From Nitrobium sp046350935 (GTDB lineage Bacteria > Nitrospirota > Thermodesulfovibrionia > Thermodesulfovibrionales > Dissulfurispiraceae), in NCBI GenBank assembly GCA_046350935.1, contig JAXLZK010000005.1, forward strand, positions 80,892 through 144,891: 64,000 nt of DNA, read 5' to 3'. The number at the start of each line of letters is the position of its first letter. Position 1 is the first letter of the stretch. This document shows, in pieces, positions 1 through 8,107 of the stretch. A model generated the notes under the pieces. The model ran no database searches and was not told where the DNA came from. It saw only the letters and a program-made list of their open reading frames with translations. A program made the translations under genes and the position numbers.

Positions 1-67
1 GCAGGGCGGAGGGGAACAGCAAAAGGGCGCCAAGGGCCAGGACCGGCATTTTTCCCAGGAGCTTCAT
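1..67 (-). CDS. N-terminus of an exported protein, cut by window edge
   Basis: Read on the minus strand from an ATG at 67, the sequence gives a short basic start (MKLLGK) followed by a continuous hydrophobic stretch (MPVLALGALLLFPSAL), as in a signal peptide; only 22 residues are inside the window. No Shine-Dalgarno precedes this ATG, and a TATACT-like -10 box at 75-80 lies so close that the second methionine (ATG ending at 49) could be the true start. The mature protein is outside the window, so no function can be given. It is transcribed divergently from the pseudopilin genes. Confidence 0.5.
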   Translation of the reverse strand, partial: MKLLGKMPVLALGALLLFPSAL

Positions 68-243
68 AGCGGATAGTATATAATAGCGTACTGCCGATAA
101 ATCAAGGTGCAATCGGTCCTCTATCGGTGCTCTCTCCTTCCCGGCACTTTCTCCACTAGCCGCCCGCCTCCGGAAATTCCGGCCGGAAATCCCGGAGAGT
201 CCGGCCCCGGAAAAGCGCTGCGGGACAGCGACATGCGTACCGG

Positions 244-273
244 TTGCAATAGACCTGCGGGAAATGCTACATT
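244..273 (+). promoter_or_regulatory. candidate sigma-70 promoter in the 68-372 intergenic region
   Basis: The 305 bases from 68 to 372 hold no credible gene. A possible promoter for the downstream pilin genes is TTGCAA (244-249), an 18-base spacer and TACATT (268-273). An AGGAGG ribosome site follows at 360-365. The boxes match the consensus only moderately, so the assignment is tentative. Confidence 0.3.
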
Positions 274-372
274 TAACGGCATTCTTGCAGGCCACGATGC
301 TGGGCGGCGCGGAAAGCGCCCGCAGACAGGGACCGCAATGAGGGCCGTAACGAGAAAAAAAGGAGGATTCTT

Positions 373-981
373 ATGAGAGAGGAAAAGGGCTTTACGCTGA
401 TCGAGCTGGCGATCGTGCTGGTGCTGATCGGCATCATCCTGGGAGCGGTGCTGAAGGGACAGGACCTGATCGACAACGCGCGGTCGAAGAAATTCGCCAC
501 CGAGGTGCACACCTGGGAGACCTCGCTGTACAACTACCTGGACAGAAAGGGCAGACTCCCCGGAGACGCCGACCGGGACGGCATTATTCGCGATTCCGAC
601 CCGCAGCTCGAGCTCACCGCCGCCCAGTTTATTAATACGCCCCACAATTCCTTTACGATCGGGGCGTCTACGTTTTATGCCTATGTCGGCAGCGCAACAG
701 TAAACGGCCCCAACTACCTGGTGCTATGCAAGGGCAGCGCCTGCGCCGGCACCTTTGACCCGACCGATGCGGGAGACCTCGCCGCTCTCAAGTACTTTGA
801 AACGTTTGATACGGCTACCGACGGCGTTTCGGGCGCCAATGCCGCCGGGAACACCGTCGTTACGGGCTTTACCGCCATCACCGCCGCCGCCAACACGTTT
901 ACCGCCATTACCCTCGGGTCGTCCAATGGAGACTGGGTAACGCCGACGAATATCAAGGGGCTTGCGTACCGGCTCCGCTAA
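373..981 (+). CDS. type IV pilin-like / pseudopilin protein
   Basis: This 202-residue protein begins with a class III prepilin signal: a short charged leader MREEKG, then FTLIELAIVL with Glu at +5 after the Gly6/Phe7 cleavage point, running into one hydrophobic helix to about residue 27. The rest is a small globular domain (pattern RLPGDADRDG near 55) with Cys residues CKGSACAG that could form a disulfide. Such proteins are cleaved by a prepilin peptidase and inserted in the inner membrane as major or minor subunits of type IV pili or type II-like machines. AGGAGG lies 7 bases before the ATG. Two more pseudopilin-like genes follow, but no assembly ATPase or PilC is adjacent; the PilB/GspE at 22.8 kb is the nearest candidate motor. 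Confidence 0.85.
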   Translation: MREEKGFTLIELAIVLVLIGIILGAVLKGQDLIDNARSKKFATEVHTWETSLYNYLDRKGRLPGDADRDGIIRDSDPQLELTAAQFINTPHNSFTIGASTFYAYVGSATVNGPNYLVLCKGSACAGTFDPTDAGDLAALKYFETFDTATDGVSGANAAGNTVVTGFTAITAAANTFTAITLGSSNGDWVTPTNIKGLAYRLR

Positions 982-1006
982 GGAGCGAGGTATCGTCAGT
1001 ACGGAG

Positions 1007-1034
1007 AAAAGGGAGGCGTGCGCCTCCCTTTTCC
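1007..1034 (+). terminator. intrinsic terminator after the first pilin gene
   Basis: An inverted repeat, AAAAGGGAGGCG (1007-1018) against CGCCTCCCTTTT (1021-1032), forms a strong stem and ends in a T-rich tract. It lies 25 bases after the stop of the first pilin gene and probably separates it, fully or partly, from the next pseudopilin gene. Confidence 0.75.
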
Positions 1035-1136
1035 TTTATCATCCCGGAGATGTATGACGGGGATGCGTATGCAGACTGTCTTCGTTGCGGGACCAGGCAG
1101 CCCGTGCAGGTGCCGGCAGGGGATGAAGGGCATGCA

Positions 1137-2141
1137 ATGAAAAGAAGAACGGGCTCCGCGCATCCGTGGGGCTTCACCCTTATCGAGCTCGCCATCGTGC
1201 TGGTGGTGATCGGCGTCGTGGTCTCCCTGGGGATCAGCCTGATAGGCCCCCTGACCCGGAAGGTGAAGTACGGCGAGTCGCGGGAGATCGTCAACGGCGC
1301 GGTGGAGTCGGTGAACAGCTGGGCCTCCACGAACCGGCGCCTCCCCAACGCGGCGACGGAATTCTCCGGCGCGGTGCGGAGCTCCCAGGACTCCTTCGGC
1401 AAAACCCTCTATTATATCGTCGACTCCAACCTCGTCGCCATCCCCTCGGGCGCCACCGACGCCCTCTGCGGCAGGAAAACGACGGCGCTGCGCGTCAGCG
1501 ATTGTTCGAGCGGCGCCTGCTCGACCATCGTCAACGTCGCCTTCGTAGTGATCAGCGGGGCGGAGAATTTCAATATCCAGACCAACTCCGTCGCCGGGAC
1601 AGTGACCGTCTACAACATGGACGCCGTGAACCGTGACGACTGCACCGACTCCGCCACCTGCCCCAGCGCCGCCACCATGGCCGCGGACCCCGACCGGTCG
1701 GAGCCGTACGACGATATCGTCAAATGGGTCACCCTGGACGAGCTCAGGACAAAGGTGGGCTGTCAGGGGGCGCAGCTGCGGATCGTGAACAACGAGCTTC
1801 CCTTCGGTGCGGTGAACAGCGCGTACGTGGCCGGCGTCTACGCAGACGGCGGCGTCCCCTTCGGCGGCGGGAACTTCCGGTGGTGCATCCAGAACTCAGT
1901 AATCAACGCCCCTGCGAATCTCGCGTTCACCGGCCCCGGTGCGGCGAATATCCCTTTCAGCGCCAACTGTACGGCGCTGGCGGAAGGCTCCTGGGTGCTG
2001 TCCGGAGGGGTGAATGTCTCGGGCTCTCCGAACGCGTTCGGAACCTATCCCCTCACTTTTTTTGCGCGTGACAACAACGACGCGGCGACGGGCAACGACA
2101 ACATTGCGAGCAAGTCGTTCGTCATTACGGTCAATCCCTGA
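1137..2141 (+). CDS. pseudopilin with C-terminal Ig-like segment
   Basis: The ATG at 1137 gives a 334-residue protein starting MKRRTGSAHPWG and then FTLIELAIVLVVIGVVV, a canonical prepilin N-terminus with Glu at +5. An in-frame ATG at 1050 would place about 40 residues before the cleavage site and is less likely. The middle domain carries the pattern VVISGAENFNIQT and a conserved block YDDIVKWVTLDEL around residues 190-205, shared with the next gene, so the two are paralogues. The C-terminus (from about 220) resembles the putative Ig fold often found in exported adhesins. It is probably a minor pseudopilin displayed at the tip of a pilus-like fibre. It lies 19 bases before the next gene and should be co-transcribed with it. 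Confidence 0.8.
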   Translation: MKRRTGSAHPWGFTLIELAIVLVVIGVVVSLGISLIGPLTRKVKYGESREIVNGAVESVNSWASTNRRLPNAATEFSGAVRSSQDSFGKTLYYIVDSNLVAIPSGATDALCGRKTTALRVSDCSSGACSTIVNVAFVVISGAENFNIQTNSVAGTVTVYNMDAVNRDDCTDSATCPSAATMAADPDRSEPYDDIVKWVTLDELRTKVGCQGAQLRIVNNELPFGAVNSAYVAGVYADGGVPFGGGNFRWCIQNSVINAPANLAFTGPGAANIPFSANCTALAEGSWVLSGGVNVSGSPNAFGTYPLTFFARDNNDAATGNDNIASKSFVITVNP

Positions 2142-2160
2142 GGGAGGAGCGGCGGAACGG

Positions 2161-4827
2161 ATGAAAAAAAGGGCTCCCCGGGGAGAAAAAGGCATCGCCC
2201 TCGTGCCGGTGATCCTGGTCCTGCTGGTGGTCGCCTCCCTCCTTGCCGTCGGCCTCGCCACGTTCGGCCCCCTCGCGAGGCGCGGAAAGGTGAACGCGAC
2301 GAAAGACACCCTCGACGCGACGGTGAAAGCGCTCATCAGCTGGGCCGAGCCGAACAAGAGGCTGCCCTGCGCGGCGAACGACAACGCCGGATACTGCACT
2401 TCACAGGGAGACGAGCTTGCCGAAGCAGTGCAGAATCCCAACGACGCGTGGTCCAAGCCGCTTTTCTATATCTACGACAACCACCTGGCGGACCCCGCGC
2501 AGGGAGGCCTCTGCGGCAGGGCGACCACCAACCTGACGGTGCGGCTCTGCCCAGACGCGGGATGCGCGGCCCCGGCCGCCGTTCTTCCCAATGTGGCCTT
2601 TATCGTGCTGAGCGGGGGAGAAAACTACAACAATCAGACCTTCGGAACCGGGGGGGTCACCGCCGCCACCACGGTAAACGTTTACGACTCCTCAGTCACC
2701 CTCGACGCCTATACAACCGACATGAACAGGGGCGAATCCTACGACGATGTCGTCCGGTGGGTCACCCTCGGCGAACTGAAGAGCAGGGCGGGATGCTCCG
2801 GAACGACGCGGGGAGCCCTGAAGATCCTGAACAACCAGCTGCCCGACGCCTGCATCGGCCAGGCCTATTCAGCCGCTGTCTACGCGGAGGGCGGAGTCCC
2901 CTCTTCCGGAAGCCCCTACTACACGTGGAGCAACTCCGTCACTCCCACGCCCGCCTGGACGGTTGCCGCGTCGGGCGCGTACGACTACTACACGATTTCA
3001 GGGACGCCGGCCTGCGCAACGCCCCCCTGCTTCCATACCTTTTTCGTGAACGCGAACGATACGAACGGGAACACCGCACAGAGGGCGCTTGCCCTGAGAG
3101 TGAAGAACTGCGTGGGAGAGGACATAAGCTTTTCCGACCCCGGAGACATGACCGGCTTCTCGCTCAATGTGGTCGAAAACAATTCCCCTGCGGTGAGTGT
3201 CGATACCTCGACCAATACTGTTACGTTCGGCGGCGGCCTCTTAAACACCTCCGGGTGCGTCTGGTACCCGACGACCGTGACCCTGGCCAACAGGACCCTG
3301 CGCGCCTTCTTCAACTTCAGCTTCGCCAACATCGACAGCAGCGGAAACAGTACCGCGTACGCCGACGGCTTTACCTTCGCCCTGATGCAGGGCTCCAGCC
3401 CCACCACCTACTGCGGCACGGGAACGACCTATAATGCGACGACAAATCCGAACTTCCAGTGCACCGGCGGTTTCGGCGAGTTCCTCGGCTATTGCGGCCT
3501 TCCCGGAGAGAGCGTGGCGGTGGAATTTGATACCTACCCCAACAACGGGAGAAACGACCCTGCGGGCAGTTACAATCACGTTGCGGTGGTAAAGTCCACC
3601 AGCACCCATACGGGAGGGTTGCCTGCCGGGACGTACGGGGACAATACGCATAATGTCGGCGGCAACCCCGCCTGCAACGGGACCGATCCGGGGTGCGTCT
3701 ATGATAACGCCTTCGGCAACGGCTACCCCGTCACCTGGCTGGAAGACGGCGCCACCCATAGTGCGAGAATCGAGGTGCATACCGGCTGCACCAACACCTG
3801 CGCCACCTGCGAGATCGCCGGAAACACCTACGCTTTCTTCAAGGTCTGGGTCGACTGCGCCGGTTGCAACGATATTACCGGCAACTTTACGGGGAGCGCA
3901 CCGAAAGTGACCCATTGCTTCAATCTGTCCGGTGCGATGAATCAGGTGAAAATGGGGTTCACCGAGGCGACCGGAGCGAGTGTGGACGTCGCCACCCTCT
4001 CGAACTTCAACGCGGGCCTCTTCAGCTGGCCCAGCTGCACCCTCACCGCCAGTCCAACGGTGGTAAACAGCGGCGCCGCCAATCTGACCTGGGCGGTGGC
4101 CGGAGGGGCGGCGAACGGAACATGGTCGGCCCCGCTTCCGGGGGGGTCCTGCTCCAACTTTACCAATTCGAGCGGCGGCGGCGGCACCTGCACGACCGCA
4201 AATCTGAGCACCCCCGGAGCGAACACCTTCACCCTCACCGTTTCCAATGCGGGAGGCAGCAGCCCCTGCTCAGCAGTCGTGACGTATTGTCCTGCCCTCT
4301 CTATCGTGACCTCCTCTCTGCCGAACGGGGTGAGGAGCACCGCGTACACGACGACCACGGTCACCGGAAGCGGCGGGATCACCCCCTATACCTGGGGAGC
4401 CTCGAACCTGCCTCCGGGTTTGTCCATCAACGCCTCCTCGGGTGCGGTCAGCGGGACGCCCACGACCGCCGGCACCTACAACGCCACCGTTACCCTCACC
4501 GACAGCTGCCCTTCCGCCCAGAACGCATCCAGACCGTATACGATCGTCATCTACCGGTATGGAACCTATAATGTGCGGAACAATAGGGGCAGCGCCTTCT
4601 GGGTGAGAGGCGGGGCATACGGCGCCTGCACGCGGATCGCCAATAATACCGATTTCAGCGTCAATTTCACCGATGCCACCCCGGTCAGCCTTTACACGAA
4701 CAATGCCTGCACTCTCGCCGCATCTCTCCCGTCGGTTTCGTTTCAGCAGGCGAGCAGCGTCGATGAAGCCGGCGATAGGGACAGCAATGTCAGGGTGAGC
4801 AACACATGGCAACTCCTTGATAGATAA
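2161..4827 (+). CDS. large pseudopilin-like protein with lectin-like and Ig-like domains
   Basis: The start at ATG 2161 follows a GGAGCGG ribosome site and gives 888 residues. The N-terminus (GEKG, then IALVPVILVLLVVASLL) looks like a prepilin helix but lacks the usual FTLIE and the Glu at +5, as in GspK- or PilX-type subunits. Residues about 20-310 are paralogous to the previous protein (GGENYNNQT; YDDVVRWVTLGEL). From about 318 to 600 there is a beta-rich region with features of L-type/ConA-like lectins: YADGFTFALMQG, then AVEFDTYPNNG and NHVAVV. Residues about 713-800 match the putative Ig pattern LPPGLSINASSGAVSGTPT. The protein is rich in Cys pairs, as expected for an extracellular protein. 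A surface or pilus-tip adhesin binding a glycan is plausible; ligand and partners are unknown. Confidence 0.75.
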   Translation: MKKRAPRGEKGIALVPVILVLLVVASLLAVGLATFGPLARRGKVNATKDTLDATVKALISWAEPNKRLPCAANDNAGYCTSQGDELAEAVQNPNDAWSKPLFYIYDNHLADPAQGGLCGRATTNLTVRLCPDAGCAAPAAVLPNVAFIVLSGGENYNNQTFGTGGVTAATTVNVYDSSVTLDAYTTDMNRGESYDDVVRWVTLGELKSRAGCSGTTRGALKILNNQLPDACIGQAYSAAVYAEGGVPSSGSPYYTWSNSVTPTPAWTVAASGAYDYYTISGTPACATPPCFHTFFVNANDTNGNTAQRALALRVKNCVGEDISFSDPGDMTGFSLNVVENNSPAVSVDTSTNTVTFGGGLLNTSGCVWYPTTVTLANRTLRAFFNFSFANIDSSGNSTAYADGFTFALMQGSSPTTYCGTGTTYNATTNPNFQCTGGFGEFLGYCGLPGESVAVEFDTYPNNGRNDPAGSYNHVAVVKSTSTHTGGLPAGTYGDNTHNVGGNPACNGTDPGCVYDNAFGNGYPVTWLEDGATHSARIEVHTGCTNTCATCEIAGNTYAFFKVWVDCAGCNDITGNFTGSAPKVTHCFNLSGAMNQVKMGFTEATGASVDVATLSNFNAGLFSWPSCTLTASPTVVNSGAANLTWAVAGGAANGTWSAPLPGGSCSNFTNSSGGGGTCTTANLSTPGANTFTLTVSNAGGSSPCSAVVTYCPALSIVTSSLPNGVRSTAYTTTTVTGSGGITPYTWGASNLPPGLSINASSGAVSGTPTTAGTYNATVTLTDSCPSAQNASRPYTIVIYRYGTYNVRNNRGSAFWVRGGAYGACTRIANNTDFSVNFTDATPVSLYTNNACTLAASLPSVSFQQASSVDEAGDRDSNVRVSNTWQLLDR

Positions 4828-4886
4828 ATAATATTTATCCTGGAATCCCCGCTCTTTCCGGGTGCTCCACGGGGAGAGGCCCTCTT

Positions 4887-4915
4887 TTGACATCACCTGT
4901 GCTCTCTGGTATCCT
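4887..4915 (+). promoter_or_regulatory. sigma-70 promoter for the fumarase genes
   Basis: A consensus TTGACA (4887-4892), a 17-base spacer and TATCCT (4910-4915) lie 30 bases before the GTG start of fumarase alpha. The interval also contains a weak inverted repeat after the pseudopilin stop (around 4851-4878), which may end the upstream transcript. Confidence 0.7.
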
Positions 4916-4945
4916 AAGGATGTGTATGCGTAAAAGGAGAGCGGT

Positions 4946-5809
4946 GTGCTGAAGCTTCGCGATGGCATTGTCGAGCTGTACCGAAAAGTCGCCACGTCCA
5001 TTCCCACCGATGTGGAGGAGGCCCTGAAGAGGGCGCAGGCTGAAGAGTCCACCCCCCTTGCCGGGGAGTCGCTCGAGATCATCCTGAAGAACATCTCCCT
5101 CGCACGCACCACGTCCCGCCCCCTCTGTCAGGACACGGGCTTCCCCGTCTTCTTCGTCAAGATCCCGAGGGGCCTGAGCCAGCAGCTCATAAAAGACGTC
5201 ATACGGGACGCCACCCGCCTCGCCACGCAGAAGGTGCCCCTGCGGCCGAATGCGGTGAACAGCGTCACCGAGAAGAATACGGGAGACAACGTGGGAGAGC
5301 TCTTCCCGCTCATCTATGCAGAGGAGGTCGCAGAGCAGACCCTCACCGTGGACCTGATGCTGAAGGGCGGAGGCTCCGAAAACATCGGGCAGCTCTACAA
5401 GCTCCCCGCCCTGCTCGAGGACGGCGCGGGAGAGGGGGCCGTCGCGGAACGGGATTTCGAGGGGGTCCGGAAATGCGTTCTGGACGCGGTCTTCAAGGCG
5501 CAGGGGAAGGGGTGCCCCCCCTACACCATCGGCGTTGCCGTCGGGGGCGCGAAGGACCAGGTGACCGCCCTGTCGAAACGGCAGCTCATGCGGCGTCTCA
5601 CCGACAGGCATCCCGACGAGGCCCTCGCCGCTTTCGAGGCGCGGCTCCTCAGGGAGGTCAATTCCCTTGCCATCGGCGCCCTCGGCTTCGGAGGGGGGGC
5701 CACCGCCCTCGGGGTCAAGGTCGCCGCGGCCGAACGCCACCCTGCGTCCTATTTTGTCGATGTCTCCTTTGTCTGCTGGGCGAACAGGAGGGGAAGACTG
5801 GTATGGTAG
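4946..5809 (+). CDS. class I fumarate hydratase, alpha subunit
   Basis: The 287-residue product is the N-terminal half of an iron-sulfur class I fumarase, which interconverts fumarate and malate in the cytoplasm with the beta subunit. Family marks are CQDTGFPVFFV (about 62-72), GCPPYTIGVAVGG, and the C-terminal block FGGGATALGVKV followed by RHPASYFVDVSFVCWANRR. The three conserved Cys in these segments are the likely [4Fe-4S] ligands. The start is GTG at 4946 behind AAAAGGAGAGCG. The stop overlaps the beta-subunit start by 7 bases, so translation is probably coupled. The split two-gene form is typical of anaerobes and archaea. The tartrate dehydratase family is closely related, but the gene context favours fumarase. 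Confidence 0.92.
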   Translation: MLKLRDGIVELYRKVATSIPTDVEEALKRAQAEESTPLAGESLEIILKNISLARTTSRPLCQDTGFPVFFVKIPRGLSQQLIKDVIRDATRLATQKVPLRPNAVNSVTEKNTGDNVGELFPLIYAEEVAEQTLTVDLMLKGGGSENIGQLYKLPALLEDGAGEGAVAERDFEGVRKCVLDAVFKAQGKGCPPYTIGVAVGGAKDQVTALSKRQLMRRLTDRHPDEALAAFEARLLREVNSLAIGALGFGGGATALGVKVAAAERHPASYFVDVSFVCWANRRGRLVW

Positions 5810-6501
5810 AGAAAAAAACAGGAGGGCGCTGCCCCTGGACCCTGGGCAGGGAGAAGAGGCGCTCCCCGTCGGCGGAGGAAGGACAGGCGCACGGCGAGGG
5901 TCTCGTGGGGACGCCCGTGCGGAGGATACGCCTGCCCCTCTCGCGCGAGGACGCCCTGAGCCTCCGGGTGGGCGAGATGGTGCTGCTCAGCGGACAGATG
6001 GTGACCGGACGGGACAGGGTGCACAAGTTCCTCGTCGGGGAGAAACCGGACAAAAAGGAGATCCCCTTCGTGCTGGAAGGAGGAGTGCTGTACCACTGCG
6101 GCCCCCTGATCGCAAAGGAGGGCGACACGTACCGGCTGCTCTCCGCAGGACCCACCACGAGCATGAGGGTGGAGCTGTACGAGGCGGAGGTCATCCGGCG
6201 GTACGGCCTCAGGGGGATTGTCGGCAAAGGGGGGATGGGGGAGGAAACCCGCTCCGCCCTTCAGGAGGCGGGGGCCGTCTATTTCAACGCCATCAGCGGC
6301 GCCGCCGTCTATCTTGCCGACAGGATCAAAAAAGTGGCGGGCGGCTGGATGGTCGAAGAGTTCGGCGCGCCCGAGGCGATGTGGCTGCTCGAAGTGGAAG
6401 ACTTCCCCGCCGTCGTCACGATGGATGCCCATGGCAACAGCCTGCACCGGCAGGTGGAGGATGCCTCCCGGGAAAACCTCAGGAAGCTGCTCTCCGGGTA
6501 G
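5803..6501 (+). CDS. class I fumarate hydratase, beta subunit
   Basis: The 232-residue product carries the swivelling beta domain of class I fumarase: LSREDALSLRVGEMVLLSG, AGPTTSMRVE, GIVGKGGMG and YFNAISGAAVYLADRIK. It completes the active site of the alpha subunit encoded immediately upstream. The ATG at 5803 overlaps the alpha stop and has a strong AGGAGGGG site. It gives about 35 N-terminal residues of charged, low-complexity sequence not usual for the family; GTG codons near 5905-5917 would remove them. The C-terminus (MDAHGNSLH) is standard. The epimerase-like gene follows after 5 bases. Confidence 0.9.
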   Translation: MVEKKTGGRCPWTLGREKRRSPSAEEGQAHGEGLVGTPVRRIRLPLSREDALSLRVGEMVLLSGQMVTGRDRVHKFLVGEKPDKKEIPFVLEGGVLYHCGPLIAKEGDTYRLLSAGPTTSMRVELYEAEVIRRYGLRGIVGKGGMGEETRSALQEAGAVYFNAISGAAVYLADRIKKVAGGWMVEEFGAPEAMWLLEVEDFPAVVTMDAHGNSLHRQVEDASRENLRKLLSG

Positions 6502-6506
6502 AAAGA

Positions 6507-7466
6507 ATGTTCTTTGTTGCCGGAGCCACCGGTTTCATCGGCTCGCACCTGATGCGCGGCCTTGCCGCTGCCCGGCTCGCCGCCCGCTGCCTCGTGAGGA
6601 ACCCCGAAAAAGCGCGGCGCTGCACCGCTGCGGGCATGGCGGTCGTCACGGGGGATATCACCGACCGGGAGAGCCTCCGGGGAAAGCTCGACGGATGCAG
6701 TGTTGCGGTCCACCTGGTGGGGATCATCGAGGAAAAAGGGGAGATGACCTTCGAGAGGGTCCATGTCAGGGGGACCGGGAACCTCGTCGAGGAGGCGAAG
6801 AGCGCCGGCGTGCGCCACTTCTTCTATCAAAGCGCCCTGGGCGCCTCCTCCGGGGCGAAGGCGCAGTACGCGAAAACAAAGGCGGAAGCCGAGGAGATCG
6901 TCAGGGCGAGCGGCATCCCCTTCACCATTTTCAGGCCCTCCCTGGTGGTGGGCGAGGGCGACGGCTTTACCACGAGGATGAAGGAGCTGATCTCCCTCGG
7001 CCCCTTCGTGCCTGTCCCCGGGAGCGGCGAAGCCAGACTCCAGCCGCTCTATGTGGAGGACTGGGTGAAGTGCTTCCTGGGCCTGTTCTCCGACCCGTCG
7101 CGCAGCGCCGGGCTCCCCTCCCGGCTCTTCGAGTTGGGGGGCCCCGAGCATCTCACCTACAACGAGATTATCAATCAGCTCATGGAGGCGATGGGCGTCA
7201 ATAAGCCCGTGATCCACCTTCCCCTCGGAGCGGTGAAGATGAGCCTTCCCTTCGCGCGGATGGCCCGCGCCGTCGGGGAAATGTTCGGCAAGAAGATCCC
7301 CCCTGTCACCCGCGAGCAACTGGAGCTTCTTCAGACGGACAACATCTGCGCAAGGGATTCCGTGGAAAGGAACTTCGGGTTTGCTCCCCTGACCTACCGG
7401 GAAGCCCTGCCGCTTTTCATCCCAAGGACGGGGAAGGGACGGGGAGGCGCGAAAAGCGGCCGTTGA
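6507..7466 (+). CDS. NAD(P)-binding epimerase-like protein (complex I 39-kDa / NmrA type)
   Basis: The product has 319 residues and starts with a Rossmann motif, VAGATGFIGSHLMRGL. It belongs to the atypical short-chain dehydrogenases related to UDP-sugar epimerases, NmrA and the 39-kDa accessory subunit of complex I. Further marks are VTGDITDRESL, HLVGIIEEKG, the YAKTKAEAE segment that supplies the Tyr-x3-Lys pair, and FRPSLVVGEGD. The ATG at 6507 is 5 bases after fumarase beta, so it is in the same transcript. In many anaerobes such proteins are annotated as NAD-dependent epimerases with unknown substrate; quinone or hopanoid-linked redox roles have been proposed for relatives. I infer a cytoplasmic NAD(P)-binding protein and claim no reaction. 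Confidence 0.78.
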   Translation: MFFVAGATGFIGSHLMRGLAAARLAARCLVRNPEKARRCTAAGMAVVTGDITDRESLRGKLDGCSVAVHLVGIIEEKGEMTFERVHVRGTGNLVEEAKSAGVRHFFYQSALGASSGAKAQYAKTKAEAEEIVRASGIPFTIFRPSLVVGEGDGFTTRMKELISLGPFVPVPGSGEARLQPLYVEDWVKCFLGLFSDPSRSAGLPSRLFELGGPEHLTYNEIINQLMEAMGVNKPVIHLPLGAVKMSLPFARMARAVGEMFGKKIPPVTREQLELLQTDNICARDSVERNFGFAPLTYREALPLFIPRTGKGRGGAKSGR

Positions 7467-7562
7467 GGAGGCGGGGGTCTGTGCCGTGGGGAAAGAAAGG
7501 GGAAAGTCCGCGGCGTGCTCCCCACAGGAAGGCGCCGCCTCCCTGGAAACCCTTTCCCGTAT

Positions 7563-7982
7563 TTATTTTACGATGAGCACCGGGCATTTCGAGTAGTCGA
7601 CCACCTTCGCCGATACGCTCCCGAGAAGGAATTTCTTCGCTCCGTGCCTTCCATGGGAGCCGGTGACGATCAGGTCGACCTTCATCTTCTGGGCGGTTTC
7701 GAGGATCTTCTCGGCAGGGTCTCCCTGGCGGATCAGCGTCTTCACCTCTATAGACTTGCCGGACAAGGATTTTCTGATCTTCTCCATCGCCTGCCGGGTC
7801 TCCTCGGAAAGGGACTCGAAGATGCGGCTCCGGTCCGCCTCGGGGAGCTCGGTGAGGTAGAGCTCGGGCACGACGGCGAGGACGGTGAGGGAGCTGTTTG
7901 TGCCCATGGATAACTCAACAGCCTTTTTCAATGCCTTGTCGGATGACTTGGAACCGTCGTGCGCTACCAGAATTTTCTGCAT
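7563..7982 (-). CDS. universal stress protein (UspA family)
   Basis: Starting at the ATG ending at 7982, behind GAGGAGAG, the product has 139 residues, the normal size for a single-domain Usp. It begins MQKILVAHDGSKSSDKAL and ends with the ATP-binding pattern VTGSHGRHGAKKFLLGSVS and CPVLIVK. These proteins are small cytoplasmic nucleotide-binding factors induced by stress. An upstream in-frame extension of 43 residues has no Usp similarity and no ribosome site, so it is left out. Der lies upstream on the same strand, 126 bases away. Confidence 0.93.
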   Translation of the reverse strand: MQKILVAHDGSKSSDKALKKAVELSMGTNSSLTVLAVVPELYLTELPEADRSRIFESLSEETRQAMEKIRKSLSGKSIEVKTLIRQGDPAEKILETAQKMKVDLIVTGSHGRHGAKKFLLGSVSAKVVDYSKCPVLIVK

Positions 7983-8044
7983 GTTCTCTCTCCTCCTGTG
8001 GATTGCAGCCGGAAATCCGAGTGCCGTCTTCCCGGCGGTCCCAT

Positions 8045-8076
8045 GCTCTTTCGTACGGGAGCTCTTTCGTACGGGA
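8045..8076. repeat. perfect 16-bp tandem duplication
   Basis: GCTCTTTCGTACGGGA occurs twice head to tail (8045-8060 and 8061-8076) between the stress-protein and der genes. It looks like a recent slippage duplication; it could also double a binding site upstream of the stress-protein gene. Confidence 0.9.
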
Positions 8077-8107
8077 ACCGCAGTCCTAAACGATATTTTA
8101 TCATATT

